Below are positions 10,301 through 19,601 of a DNA stretch of 64,000 nucleotides, piece after piece. The translations under genes and the position numbers were made by a program. This DNA comes from Prostheceraeus crozeri (Eukaryota > Platyhelminthes > Polycladida > Euryleptidae). How positions within the stretch are numbered: the first letter of the stretch is position 1; the number at the start of each line of letters is the position of its first letter. Where the stretch lies: positions 1-64,000 of the forward strand of contig CAJQUW010000514.1 in assembly GCA_907163375.1 (NCBI GenBank). The letters are read 5' to 3'. The notes under the pieces were generated by a model. That model made no database searches. It saw nothing but the letters and a program-made list of their open reading frames with translations, and was not told where the DNA came from.

Positions 10301-13300
10301 AATGTCAGCGACTTTTCATTTTCAGATATTTCGAAGAAACAGATAGCTTTATGATGAACTTCTACAATTGGATTCGTCCAGGTGTATTCCGACGTTAAAT
10401 GAAGTATGAACAGCCAATTACCAATAGTGAGGGAATTTGCACGCTACGTTGGAATAACGATCGCTTTCTTTAACAAAGCACTCAATTTATACTACACTGT
10501 AGGTGAATTTAATAGAAAAGTCTGAAGTCCCATTATCAATGAATAGGTAATCACAAAAACATGAAAATATGCATAATTAACCATATATCTTAATTATCAG
10601 TATTTAGTTAAGGTCTTTCCAACCAATTTGGCGTCGGAACAAACGCGTCTACAACTTATTTTCACGCAACGTTGCGTGCGGATAACCTCACTGTGGGTAA
10701 CTGTCTATTTGCATGTAATTTTTCTGGTTGGAATTACCACGACACCGGTCAGATCCGGAAAAATTCTCGATTCTCGATACCGGCTTTTAAGTTCCATCCT
10801 TTTCACTATCTCGGTTGCACGCTACTATTTTATAAAATGGAAATTGCAATCATGTACATGCCAGATGAGTAACGAGTGATAAACCTATAGACTTCGATTA
10901 GGCTAAATAAAAGACAGGCCTTAATAGTTGCAGATTCTATGCTAATTTGCATTAGGCGTGGGTACCGCAAGTTACTTATGTGTCCACTTACATTTTTTTA
11001 TTTACAAAGATATTACAAAGATGACTACTAATACTGTTGGCCTACTCAATCACGCTTGCAACTATTCTGAATGTCATCGTGACAGTTCAAAGCGTGATCA
11101 CAATCAAATAGTCAAGAGTTATGCAGAGCTACAGCTAGTAAGGCCTATATTTTCCACTCAAGCAGCTGCTTGAGAGAAGAGCATGAAAACTCAGCAAGTA
11201 TGAATATTCACCTTGTGTGAAAATATGTTTAAGTATCACCACTGAAGGATCACACAATGACTATTAAAATAAAATTGTAGAGCGAGTTTGGACTAGACTG
11301 ATGAACTGGAAAAAAATAAGAACAGGAAAAACACTCATTCTCCTAATGAAAATATTCTCTTGGAAGACAATCATTTTTAGGCGGTTCCCATTAGTCTCAT
11401 TAACTAGTTTCATGCAATAACTGGGAAGTTTAGAACGAAATAGAGAACATTTATTCATCTAGAACCGGCTATCAACAATTTGCACAGACAAAGCTCACTT
11501 GATTGGATGCTATAGCCTACCTCAAGCACAAACCATACTGAGTGCTACTTTGTACACTTGACATACAGGTAAGTTACTGATGCTGTCACACATTTATCAA
11601 GGAGTAAGTGACAGCAGATAGTGGATGACAATATAGGAATCAATCTCACCGAATTGAAAAAATCTGCTTTCTTGCATTCATTCACATTCGCCAAGGAGTA
11701 AGTGACAGCGGACAATTGATGAAAATACAGCAATAAATCTCAGTCGAATAATACTTGCTTTCTAACTCTGCATGCTTGCTCTCGACAAAACGGTGGTCTG
11801 CCTAAATTCGTATCTCCGAGGAACCGAATATGTTTAAACAAAATTATTTTAAATAACCAGATAGAGTTTTATTCTGTTGTTATCATGTAGGCTTATTAGC
11901 ATTTAGGCAATGCTTCAGCAGTGTTGAGATGCAACGATGCAAGTATATTCACCTACATCACTAGAACATTATATTTTTGTAGAAGGGTAATTTTATCTTT
12001 CGGTATTACTTTGTTGAACTGAGGGTTAGAGAGAAAAGCAAGACTATAGAGTAAGTACCTTTTCTGTGAGCAAGACTATTGAGAAGAAGTTCATCAATAT
12101 TCATGATCAAATTCTACCTCGCCACGGGAATTCAACCTCGGCGGCTAAAGAATTAGAAGATTCCAGGAAACGAACAAGTGTACTTGAGCAGATGCCGCAG
12201 AGAAAAGTTGTGCAACAATCTATGCTACAATTTTGAATAATTTTTGATGAATGAGAGCAAAACAGATCTGCGAACTTTTCAATTATTTAGATGTTTTGCG
12301 TTGTATCAAAAAAACATCAATTTTTTGAAAAAAATTGCCACTTTTATCAATTATATTATTTATCTGCTTTTCTTTTAATGACCAAAGTAATTGAATTCGA
12401 ACTGTCACAGCTGATTTAATTGTATTAAACGAAAGAAATCTATTTTGACAATTTTCACACGACTTTAGAGCTTGGAATTGATCGAGAAAACATTTGCCGG
12501 CACTAAAGAATAAATTATAACGGATAATATCTCGGATTTTGATTACTCAAGCACGACAAAAATCATTTGTAGTTGAAGGCATTGATTTCCACAATGTGGA
12601 AGTTTGATGTTCCCATAGATGATTATGCAATTCCAGCTCGAGCCAATGCAACTCCTTGATAAGATTGAGTGTCCTAGCCAAGAAGTGCTTCGGTCAGCGG
12701 TTATATTGCCTAAATTGGCAATGATTCAAAATTGCGGAAAATTTTAGGTTCGGCTACAAATTATGCGAAGAATTAACACCAAACATTCATATGAACCGCA
12801 TCCTTTTGCAGCTCTACAAAGCGTCTGTCGCACCACTATGATGAAACCACAATGTGAGATGCCATTTATCTGTGACATGATGTAAAAGGACTGAAATACA
12901 GCGGAAATTTTGTAATAGTAATTCTTGATTTAATTGCAGCATTTCAATCATTTAGCAGCGACAATGGGTACAAGCCACGGCTAATCAAATTACCGCTTGC
13001 AGCATATTCCTCAAAATGTACAAATTGTAGAGAGAAATGCATATTTTCTCAAAATTTTCAGTTGGTATTCAAATAATAACAGAAAATTTTACGTGGACGG
13101 GAATGCTTCGTGTGTACAGCAATAGCCGGGTGCCCGAACTCAATACATATATCTTCCAGCGATCACCGTTATCCCATTAAAATTCCGACCTCCGCCCGAC
13201 CAATTTGTTTGTCTCAAAATGGTCTAAAAGCACTTCAGTGTCAACCTGCTTTCGAAGAAAGTAGCCCTAGTGAGCACAGAATGCGTCTCAAGTCATTTCA
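7375..13300. other. AT-rich host DNA, no gene recognised
   Basis: I find no convincing gene; open frames are short and lack similarity to known domains. Visible structure: a 20-bp perfect palindrome at 7,639-7,658 (half site GTCGTAAGTG); an 11-bp inverted pair GGTCGTAACTG/CAGTTACGACC near 7,687 and 7,874; and clusters of AATTAATTG/CAATTGATTG motifs at 8,030-8,120, 8,690-8,790, 9,130-9,260 and 9,600-9,690. Confidence 0.6.
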
Positions 13301-13370
13301 TGTTTCACGAAGTTTTCCCGCTACCCAGCTTCGTTACGAATTCGTTACGCGGGTGGGCGATCTAACGGGG

Positions 13371-14090
13371 TTGGTCCAGATTCGCTGACGTCCCCCCCTC
13401 CCTTCGATAAACGACAGAGTGTCGTGGTGGACTTGGGCGACCGCCAGGTTTTGTCTTGAGGCTATAGTGTGTGATGATTTTCGTGAAATCTGATGAATGT
13501 TGTGTTGAAAATGGGATGTTTCGAGTGGAAGCAGTGCTCGGATGTGAAAACGGAGGCCAGATTTGGATTCAGCGTGAGATTCTGCATCTGTATGGTGAAT
13601 TTGAAAGCAATCGGAGAAAAATTTTCGCTGACGTCCCCCCCCCCCGGCACCGACCTTTCAACTTTGCTTCTAGTGGACGGATTTTGTCGTGCAATAGCTC
13701 GTTTGAAAGCTAAGAGTGAGAAAAATTCACTGAAAGAAACGGCTTGTTCATATCTGCTTTCGTTTAGATGTGAGACGCCATTTAAGATTTTGGGAGATTG
13801 GCGAAAAACGACAGAGTTAGAATTTTGGACGTTTTGGGCTCTAGCGTCAAAACGAAGCATCGGATGGGAAAACGGATTTCAGATTTGGAATCAGCATGAA
13901 ATTCTCTATCAACATGGTGAGTTTCAAGTCAATCGGAGAAAAATTTTCGCTGACGTCCCCCCCCCATTTCAGATTTTGGGAGATTGGCGAAAAACGACAG
14001 AGTTAGAATTTCCCAAGATAGAATTCGCTCCAGCGGGCGAACGAAGGCTCGGATTGGTAAACGGTGGCCAGATTTGGAATCAGCTTGATG
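13371..14090. repeat. left terminal repeat of element B
   Basis: From GGTTGGTCCAG inward it is the inverted match of 32,030-32,300, including TTCGCTGACGTCCC, the TTCGATAAACGACAGAGTG segment and the unit ending in GGAGAAAAATTTTCGC. Three TGACGTCCCCCCC motifs occur (near 13,387, 13,630 and 13,953). Unlike the right end it lacks the AGTAGTAAGT terminus, so the left edge is truncated or diverged. Confidence 0.75.
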
Positions 14091-14094
14091 TTAT

Positions 14095-14146
14095 TGTCCA
14101 ATGAGGATCATCATCCAATGAGAATCAAGAATTTCTATATAAATAG
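14095..14146 (+). promoter_or_regulatory. promoter with two CCAAT boxes and TATA box
   Basis: CCAAT boxes occur at 14,098-14,102 and 14,115-14,119, and TATATAAATA at 14,136-14,145, about 100 bp before the start codon. Element C has the same arrangement on its minus strand near 62,937-62,990. Confidence 0.65.
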
Positions 14147-14241
14147 CGAGCCTTCCACAGTGAGAATCTTTCCATCGTTGAATCACACGAGTGACGGACG
14201 CACATTTTTTCTCTCTCTCTCTATTCTATTATCCAACTAAA

Positions 14242-15154
14242 ATGGTAAGTCGCTACTTCCCTCCCTCTCCTCCCTTGAACGTAAACTTAATACAATCTTT
14301 TTCATTTTCAGGCATCTACTCCATCTGCTGCACTAGTAGGACAAAATGGCGGTCAAACGTTACATGGTTCGCTACGATCAGATCATCTACAACTGAGGCC
14401 AGTGGAAGAAATAACCAAGGTACATAATCCTACACCGCTACAGCGTAAATTTAAAGAAGTCTTGGGTTATGACGATCATAGCGTAGTACTCCAAACGGGA
14501 ATGCTCCCTTCCACGGATGTCAAGATAATGCGCAATCAGTATGGGGACTACATACTGATCCCCGTGAGTCCGTACATTCGCCACCAACTTGATATTATTG
14601 AGGAGTACGTGACATTAAATATGGACATTCCTACTCCTCTTGCTCAAGAGTGGAAGGCGAGAGATGACAAGGATACTCCCTATAGAAAGATTTGGGATGG
14701 TAACATTGGTGTACTTACTATAAGAAGGAGGGAGATCAATCAATACCCATCAGATGTGATGAGCTCGGAGAAGGTACTTGGGATATCCTTTTCAAAGTGA
14801 ATGGGCTATATTATGGTCGTCACAAGGATAATAAAATAGCCTCTCTCTCCATGCATATGGAATCCATCCTATATATTCCAAAACCACCCAACGTGGACGA
14901 CATAATTGATCAAATCCTTAACAGCAGTGGTACGAAGCGCAAGTCGGAGAAGAATGCTGCCTCAAAACGCAAATCAAAGAAGGAGAATTACTAGTCCTTT
15001 CCTAACTCTACCCTATGACAATTCGCTTATGTGCTTTGAGTGTCGTAGACGTGGTCTTATTAGATACATTTTACTTCTTCGTTGCCATCATATCATTTGT
15101 GTATTTTGTCGTGAAAAGCATCGATGTAATTCTTCATTTTGTAATATGTTATAG
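14242..15154 (+). pseudogene. spliced gene with C-terminal RING-like domain and LxCxE motif (B copy)
   Basis: The start codon forms an exon of its own: ATG at 14,242-14,244 is followed at once by GTAAGT, and a TTTTCAG acceptor ends at 14,311. The next exon starts GCA TCT ACT and stays open for over 140 codons. The product has an unrecognised N-terminal domain, a Lys/Arg-rich linker near 14,935-14,990 and a C-terminal Cys/His domain (15,030-15,150) with CFEC, CHH, C-x2-C and a last Cys. LMCFE in this domain fits the LxCxE pocket-protein motif reported for adintovirus 'oncoid' proteins. This copy is broken twice: a 22-bp deletion at about 14,701 compared with C, and one extra base near 14,985 compared with A. 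Role in host-cell control is an inference only. Confidence 0.6.
14245..14311 (+). other. intron directly after the start codon
   Basis: A 67-bp intron with GTAAGT donor, pyrimidine-rich end and TTTTCAG acceptor. The identical arrangement occurs at 62,770-62,836 (C), and an analogous one in PolB at 40,585-40,651. Confidence 0.75.
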
Positions 15155-15188
15155 AACGTTTCCTTAGATGTGTAAATTTCCGTTTTAG

Positions 15189-15737
15189 GCTTCTATCATC
15201 ATTTTTATGGATTGTGAGGGTGAACCTGTACAGGAGCTAAGTGCTATTGCTATGAACAATTGGACATATCAGATTGTTAGTGTCTATCATCAACATGCCA
15301 ACTGCGATCCCAATGTTGATCAATGGGCGAGAAAACACATTCATGGACTTAATCTGAAATATTTGCAAGACTATGGCTTTTCTTGTGACAGTGATCTTCT
15401 TATTGGCTTTAAACGATGGTTAGCTGCATTCAATGTTATACGCATCTTTTGTAATAATCCTGGTAAGGAGAGGAAAGTATTTCCCAATCTAATCATTGAT
15501 GACATTTTGCTCCCGCCTTCGGATAGTAGAGTGAATCAACATTACCATGAAGTCACGAAACGTTTTAAGGATTTGTGTGTTCCTATTTTGTCTGTTCGTT
15601 GTAGTAGCTACGTTCATAACCAATGCTTCTTTCCTCCTTACCTCAACACTGCCAAAGTCCTGTATGGTTATCATTGCTCGCTGTATGATAGTTACCAGCT
15701 GTATCTATTTTATCTCTTTCAAACCATTGATTTATAA
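15189..15737 (+). CDS. predicted DEDDh 3'-5' exonuclease
   Basis: The core signature is a hydrophobic strand running into MDCEG (the D-x-E Exo I site). A later Asp-containing stretch is IIDDILLPP, and near the C-terminus HCSLYD fits the H-x4-D Exo III site. This is a stand-alone exonuclease, separate from the polymerase's own proofreading domain. The first ATG is at 15,207, but the frame is open back to a TTTTAG acceptor at 15,183-15,188, and the added residues ASIIIF supply the first beta strand. So the true 5' end is probably an upstream exon, perhaps the ATG-only exon at 14,242. In C the fused version lacks the D-x-E site; in A only five codons survive. Family placement rests on motif reading. 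Confidence 0.6.
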   Translation, partial: ASIIIFMDCEGEPVQELSAIAMNNWTYQIVSVYHQHANCDPNVDQWARKHIHGLNLKYLQDYGFSCDSDLLIGFKRWLAAFNVIRIFCNNPGKERKVFPNLIIDDILLPPSDSRVNQHYHEVTKRFKDLCVPILSVRCSSYVHNQCFFPPYLNTAKVLYGYHCSLYDSYQLYLFYLFQTIDL

Positions 15738-15821
15738 TACATGCTTGTTACCGTTATTCAATAAATGTTATTATGAGAAGAGTTGTTTTCATGCAATGGA
15801 TGGGTTAGATAAAGGGCGTCC

Positions 15822-16232
15822 ATGTCTTTCTCAAACGACTGCGGAACATTACATTTTCATAGGCAAAGTTTAAAAGGAGCTGTTCAAGATTATGTGATAA
15901 ATTTTCATAAAGATGAGACCGACATCAAAGCAGTGGTCGATGATGCTAGCACTCTATTTCTAGAGTTAATGAATACATTCTCTGATAGCATTATCATGGC
16001 GCGATTAGTTGCGAAAATTAAGTTTAGTCATTTTGGAAAGGAAGAGGTGGAAAGTCGCTCTTTCCATTTTTCTTCTTATTCAATGGAAGTGGTAGATCAC
16101 CCCGAAGAATTTTTTAAAAGACATATGATAAAAATTGCTGAACGTCTTAACGCATTTAACCATCATGGTAGCAGTCTAGTGATTGAAGCAATTTCAGATA
16201 TTCACATTCAACTTTCTATGAAGAAAAATTGA
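15822..16232 (+). CDS. 136-aa protein resembling the region upstream of the polymerase in other Polintons
   Basis: The product starts MSFSNDCG and ends after a segment of the form FNHHGSSLVIEAISDIHIQL. This resembles the 'GSGW...I..L.I.I' segment found at the N-terminal side of many Maverick polymerase proteins; that comparison is from memory of the family. Here it is an independent gene far from PolB, embedded in the late-gene strand. No enzyme motif, signal or membrane helix is seen. It overlaps the RING gene by 4 nt (ATGA). In C the same ORF has lost its normal stop by a small indel and reads on for about 35 residues. Confidence 0.5.
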   Translation: MSFSNDCGTLHFHRQSLKGAVQDYVINFHKDETDIKAVVDDASTLFLELMNTFSDSIIMARLVAKIKFSHFGKEEVESRSFHFSSYSMEVVDHPEEFFKRHMIKIAERLNAFNHHGSSLVIEAISDIHIQLSMKKN

Positions 16233-16540
16233 AAATGCACTGGTACTTGATTGTAGCACAACTGATTTTCGAGCTATGCCTGCTCACTCTCGAAGTATAT
16301 TCCTTCTGTACATGCGTCTATTATTTAGAAAAGGCTAGCAAATTCATATCTTCAAAAAGACTTGCTATAGACATCAGTAACGGTGAAACTATGTGTTGCG
16401 ATGTATGTAAGCGAAAGGATGGAAATGAAAAGCGCATCTTCAAGAGATGTAAGCATGCTTTTTGTCAACGCTGTTTCATACGTAATTGCATTCACTGTGA
16501 TATTGCTCATTTCGAGTGTCACTTATGCCGCAATAGTTAG
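16229..16540 (+). CDS. RING-finger protein with N-terminal membrane segment
   Basis: About 103 residues. Residues 1-35 are hydrophobic (WYLIVAQLIFELCLLTLEV), consistent with a signal anchor or membrane helix. The C-terminal half has a C3HC4 RING pattern: CCDVC, then CKHAFC with QRC, and a last pair CHLC. A RING suggests E3 ubiquitin-ligase activity, and with the anchor it could act at a host membrane, like viral ubiquitin ligases; this is inference. Relative to C, this copy lacks 21 bp between the second and third zinc pairs, near 16,498, which shortens the loop but keeps the frame. The C copy has an early stop, so neither is clearly ancestral. Confidence 0.65.
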   Translation: MKMHWYLIVAQLIFELCLLTLEVYSFCTCVYYLEKASKFISSKRLAIDISNGETMCCDVCKRKDGNEKRIFKRCKHAFCQRCFIRNCIHCDIAHFECHLCRNS

Positions 16541-16591
16541 TACCTATGCAAATGTGGTAAAGACAGGTTTTAGCAAAGACTAACACGAAAA

Positions 16592-16957
16592 ATGGCGAAA
16601 CGTAAAATGACGAAACGTAAAAGTCAAAAGTCTTTAAAGTTTTCTTCAGCCATTCAAGCTCTCCGACGAATGAAAGCAAATCAGCGATACAATGCTATAC
16701 GACATGCTAACGATAAATTCATTCGTGAAATTATTTCTCATGTGAGGAAGTTGAGGACGAAGAAATTAGCACCAAAACAACGAAAGTTACTTAAGCGATA
16801 TACTACGAAATTGCGTTTCATCTCCAATCCTAAAGTCACCCTTCAAAGAAAGAGGGAAACTCTAACACAAAAGGGTGGTTTCCTTCCAGCGTTACTACCG
16901 ATGCTAGCTCCTATCGTGGGCAACGTATTGGGTAATATCTTTGGCTCTAGACGTTAA
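16592..16957 (+). CDS. small basic virion-type protein with hydrophobic tail
   Basis: 121 residues. The first 95 are strongly Lys/Arg-rich with few acidic residues. The end carries the pattern QKGGFLPALLPMLAPIVGNV, followed by GSRR. This Gly-Gly followed by an amphipathic hydrophobic tail recurs in small proteins of animal Polintons/adintoviruses and recalls adenovirus minor core/pVI-type proteins, which are adenain substrates. I infer a virion component. Its stop overlaps the upstream part of the ATPase frame. In C the stop is changed and nine residues or fewer are added. Confidence 0.6.
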   Translation: MAKRKMTKRKSQKSLKFSSAIQALRRMKANQRYNAIRHANDKFIREIISHVRKLRTKKLAPKQRKLLKRYTTKLRFISNPKVTLQRKRETLTQKGGFLPALLPMLAPIVGNVLGNIFGSRR

Positions 16958-16985
16958 TTATGACGTTGAATCTCAAAGTATTATA

Positions 16986-17603
16986 ATGGATTTCAGACTT
17001 CAATGTGATAAAGTTCTGACTGTATCAGGTCCATCTCATGCAGGTAAAACTGTTTTCACGCTGAATTTATTGGATAAAAGAAGGGAGTTGTTTAAGGAAC
17101 CTATCAATCGAGTGATTTGGTGTTATGGTATTTATCAACCGTTCCTGTTTCAGGAATTGCAAAGTCGCAACTTTATTCGACATGAAGGAATTATTGCAGT
17201 GGATAAACTTCAGTCTAATGACGTTGTTGTATTGGATGATTTATTAAAAGAAAGCAAGAATTCAAAAGATGTTACCGATATGTTCACTCGCGCAGCACAT
17301 CATAAAAGGTGCTTTATCATCTATATCACACAAAATTTGTTTCCTGATGGAAAAGAAGCTCATACACGAAACCTGAATACACACTATTATGCTATTTTCA
17401 AGAATCCGCGAGATAAAAGTCAATTTGAAATTTTAGCGCAACAAGTTGCACCAAGAGGTTCAAAAGCCTTAATTGAAATTTTTCAAGCAGCTACTGAAAA
17501 ACTACACGGTTACTTATTCATTGACTTTACGCAAGAGTGTCCGGAAGAATCTAGATTTCGAAGTGATATTTTGAAAACTCCCATGATTATCTACAAACTA
17601 TGA
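16986..17603 (+). CDS. FtsK/HerA-type genome-packaging ATPase
   Basis: The Walker A motif GPSHAGKT sits near the N-terminus and Walker B DVVVLDDLL about 65 residues later, followed by ITQNLFPDG, which fits a sensor/Q region of the packaging ATPases. In Polintons this enzyme pumps DNA into the capsid. I chose the Met at 16,986 (MDFRLQC) because the longer frame from 16,941 overlaps the previous gene and its first 15 residues differ in C. About 205 residues is the usual length. Its stop overlaps the next start by 4 nt (ATGA). The copy appears intact. The homologue in C is at 59,672-60,289. Confidence 0.9.
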   Translation: MDFRLQCDKVLTVSGPSHAGKTVFTLNLLDKRRELFKEPINRVIWCYGIYQPFLFQELQSRNFIRHEGIIAVDKLQSNDVVVLDDLLKESKNSKDVTDMFTRAAHHKRCFIIYITQNLFPDGKEAHTRNLNTHYYAIFKNPRDKSQFEILAQQVAPRGSKALIEIFQAATEKLHGYLFIDFTQECPEESRFRSDILKTPMIIYKL

Positions 17604-18244
17604 GTTCTTATTCTCGCATGATTGTTATTCCTCAGGATGAATATGTACAATTGACTGCCATGCAGCAAGTAAAGCAACCTCTTGCAAATCAAATGTATAG
17701 GAAAGAAATAGATTATCAGCAAAATGTTCACATCAAAGATCCACATCGTGCTGTATTATTACAATCGGAAACTGTTGAACAATTGAAAAACATGAAGAAT
17801 AAGATGCGTGACTCTGTATCGACTGCTACACCTTTAGCATCTTGCGCACATGCCATATCTCTTTTCAACAGTATTGAACCCCATCTCAATGTAAGTGATA
17901 GAGGAGAAATCATTACAGATGAAAATAAAGTGATTGATGCTTCACGTTATGAAGACTTGATTCAGTATGCGACACGTAGAAAGCGCCGTCAGGGCTATGT
18001 TCCACCTGGTTGGTCATACTTTCTTAAACTATTGAAAAAGCATAATGTACCAAAATTTCCTTTGAATAATGAGACATTGAAAGAACTTGATTCAACAGTG
18101 GCTACTGCTCCAATGCTTCAGACGATGAAAATGCCAACAAATTGGTTTAAGACGTCACCTGCTACATCCCCTCCCACACTCACTAAGCAAACAAGAGGAA
18201 GAACTCGACGTAGATCTACGCCACCACTAAAAATAGTAAAATGA
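17600..18244 (+). CDS. basic late protein of unknown role (truncated end in B)
   Basis: 214 residues beginning MSSYSRMIVIPQDEY. A central conserved stretch reads RRQGYVPPGWSYFLKLLKK, a pattern I associate with a conserved Polinton/adintovirus gene of unknown function that lies next to the ATPase. The C-terminal third is Thr/Pro/Arg-rich. In element C the protein runs 16 residues further (230 aa); in B a single change creates TGA at 18,242-18,244, just before the final basic segment. It overlaps the ATPase by 4 nt and is followed by the Cys-rich ORF. It may be a virion assembly protein. Confidence 0.6.
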   Translation: MSSYSRMIVIPQDEYVQLTAMQQVKQPLANQMYRKEIDYQQNVHIKDPHRAVLLQSETVEQLKNMKNKMRDSVSTATPLASCAHAISLFNSIEPHLNVSDRGEIITDENKVIDASRYEDLIQYATRRKRRQGYVPPGWSYFLKLLKKHNVPKFPLNNETLKELDSTVATAPMLQTMKMPTNWFKTSPATSPPTLTKQTRGRTRRRSTPPLKIVK

Positions 18245-18293
18245 AAACGTAAAACAGCTCCTCCCAAGAAATACATGTTCTCAGACTATTAAT

Positions 18294-18509
18294 ATGAAGC
18301 AGATGTGTTGCTTGCCATGTAATGAACCGCCAGAGGTGAATGTCGTTGTCACTTGCACTTGCTGCGCTAGCTCTCACAATGAAACCCCTAAGCAATGTGA
18401 ACACGATCGCAAAACCGCTAAAGCTAAATGCTGCAGTTGTTGTAAATGTAAAAAGGCAAGAAAACAAAAAGATGAGAAGGAGGAAAAAGAGTCAGTCGTC
18501 ATCGACTGA
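18294..18509 (+). CDS. 71-aa cysteine-rich ORF overlapping the integrase
   Basis: The frame begins MKQMCCLPCNEPP and contains clusters TCTCCAS and CCSCCKC followed by a Lys/Glu-rich tail. It overlaps the first part of the integrase ORF in another frame. The same frame is open in C (58,766-58,981), with one K/R change. Cys clusters of this kind could bind metal or be palmitoylated. The integrase probably starts at the internal Met at 18,472, which would leave this ORF mostly in its own space. Coding status is likely but unproven. Confidence 0.5.
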   Translation: MKQMCCLPCNEPPEVNVVVTCTCCASSHNETPKQCEHDRKTAKAKCCSCCKCKKARKQKDEKEEKESVVID

Positions 18510-19266
18510 ACGTTTTAAGTCAATCTATTATGATGTAAAACATCCGGCAGGATTTGCATCTATCAAGAAATTATCAAAAGCGAGTGGTCTTCCACAATCA
18601 CAAGTGAAACGATGGTTAAAGGGTCAGGCTACCTATACACTCCACAAACAAGCGAAAAAGAAGTACCGCACCCGCCATTATATTGTTCATGACATCGATG
18701 AACAGTGGCAAGCAGATTTGTGTGATGTTGCCTCCATTTCAAAACATAACTCGGGTAATAATTTTATTTTAACCGTCATTGATATTTTCTCGCGTTATGC
18801 GTGGGCTCAACCTTTAAAAACTAAAGAAGGGAAAGGAGTAGCAAAAGCATTTCAAACAATTTTTCGAGAAGGTCGCATTCCAAAAAGAATTCAGAGTGAT
18901 CAAGGAAAAGAGTTTGAAAATCAGCATGTGAGAAGATTATTTGAGAGGCATGACATTGAGTTGTTTAGTGTAAAGAGTGCTTATAAAGCTGCACTCGTTG
19001 AACGTTTTAATCGCACATTAAAAAATCGCTTGTGGCGACATTTTACTGCCAACTTGACACAAAATTGGACAAAGGTTCTACGAGATACACTCCATGCCTA
19101 CAATCACTCTATCCATCGTTCTATTGGACTCAGACCAGTAGATGTAAATGCTGACAATGTAGATAAAGTGCGCGAATCATTCCAACGTAAACGCACTCAT
19201 GTGAAAAGTGATGTGAAAATTGGTGATAAAGTTCGCATCTCAAAAGTGAAAAGTGTTTTTGCTTAA
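18472..19266 (+). CDS. INT: retroviral-type DDE integrase core
   Basis: This is the Polinton integrase that inserts the element and makes 6-bp duplications. The catalytic residues are visible: D in WQADLCDV, D in IQSDQGKEF and E in ALVERFNR, 34 positions after the second D. An N-terminal helical DNA-binding part (SIYYDVKHPAGF, VKRWLKGQ) precedes the core and an SH3-like end (VKIGDKVRISK) follows. I place the start at the Met at 18,472; the frame is open upstream to 18,340 but that overlaps the Cys-rich ORF. A TAA at 19,264-19,266 interrupts the frame exactly before GYLPNWTEEVFTV and the chromodomain. The same TAA is present in both copies in element C. Confidence 0.9.
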   Translation: MRRRKKSQSSSTERFKSIYYDVKHPAGFASIKKLSKASGLPQSQVKRWLKGQATYTLHKQAKKKYRTRHYIVHDIDEQWQADLCDVASISKHNSGNNFILTVIDIFSRYAWAQPLKTKEGKGVAKAFQTIFREGRIPKRIQSDQGKEFENQHVRRLFERHDIELFSVKSAYKAALVERFNRTLKNRLWRHFTANLTQNWTKVLRDTLHAYNHSIHRSIGLRPVDVNADNVDKVRESFQRKRTHVKSDVKIGDKVRISKVKSVFA

Positions 19267-19560
19267 GGGTACCTTCCGAATTGGACAGAGGAGGTATTTA
19301 CAGTATCAAGGATTGATCAAAAAGACTCTCCCACCACCTACAAGTTGAAAGATTACGATAATGAAGAAATTGAGGGTAGCTTTTACCGCGATGAGATTGA
19401 GGTAGTCACTGAAAGTGAAACATATTTGGTAGAGAAAATCATTCGATGTAAAAAACGACAAGGTGAAGAATGGTGTCTTGTTAAATGGACTGGTTATCCT
19501 TCAAGTATGAACTCTTGGATGCGTCGTGCCGACATCTTTCATCTAAGTGATCGACAGTGA
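19267..19560 (+). pseudogene. INT: integrase C-terminal region with chromodomain, after an in-frame TAA
   Basis: The frame continues directly after the TAA with GYLPNWTEEVFTV (end of the SH3-like domain). It then gives a chromodomain with YLVEKIIRCKKRQGEEWCLV, KWTGYPS and NSWMRR. Chromodomains on integrases of this type usually guide insertion to chromatin marks. It could be reached only by stop readthrough or splicing; otherwise it is dead. The domain itself is intact, and nearly identical in C. Confidence 0.75.
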
Positions 19561-19601
19561 TTCATGCAAAGTTGTAACTAACAATGTTTAGGGTTTGAGC
19601 T

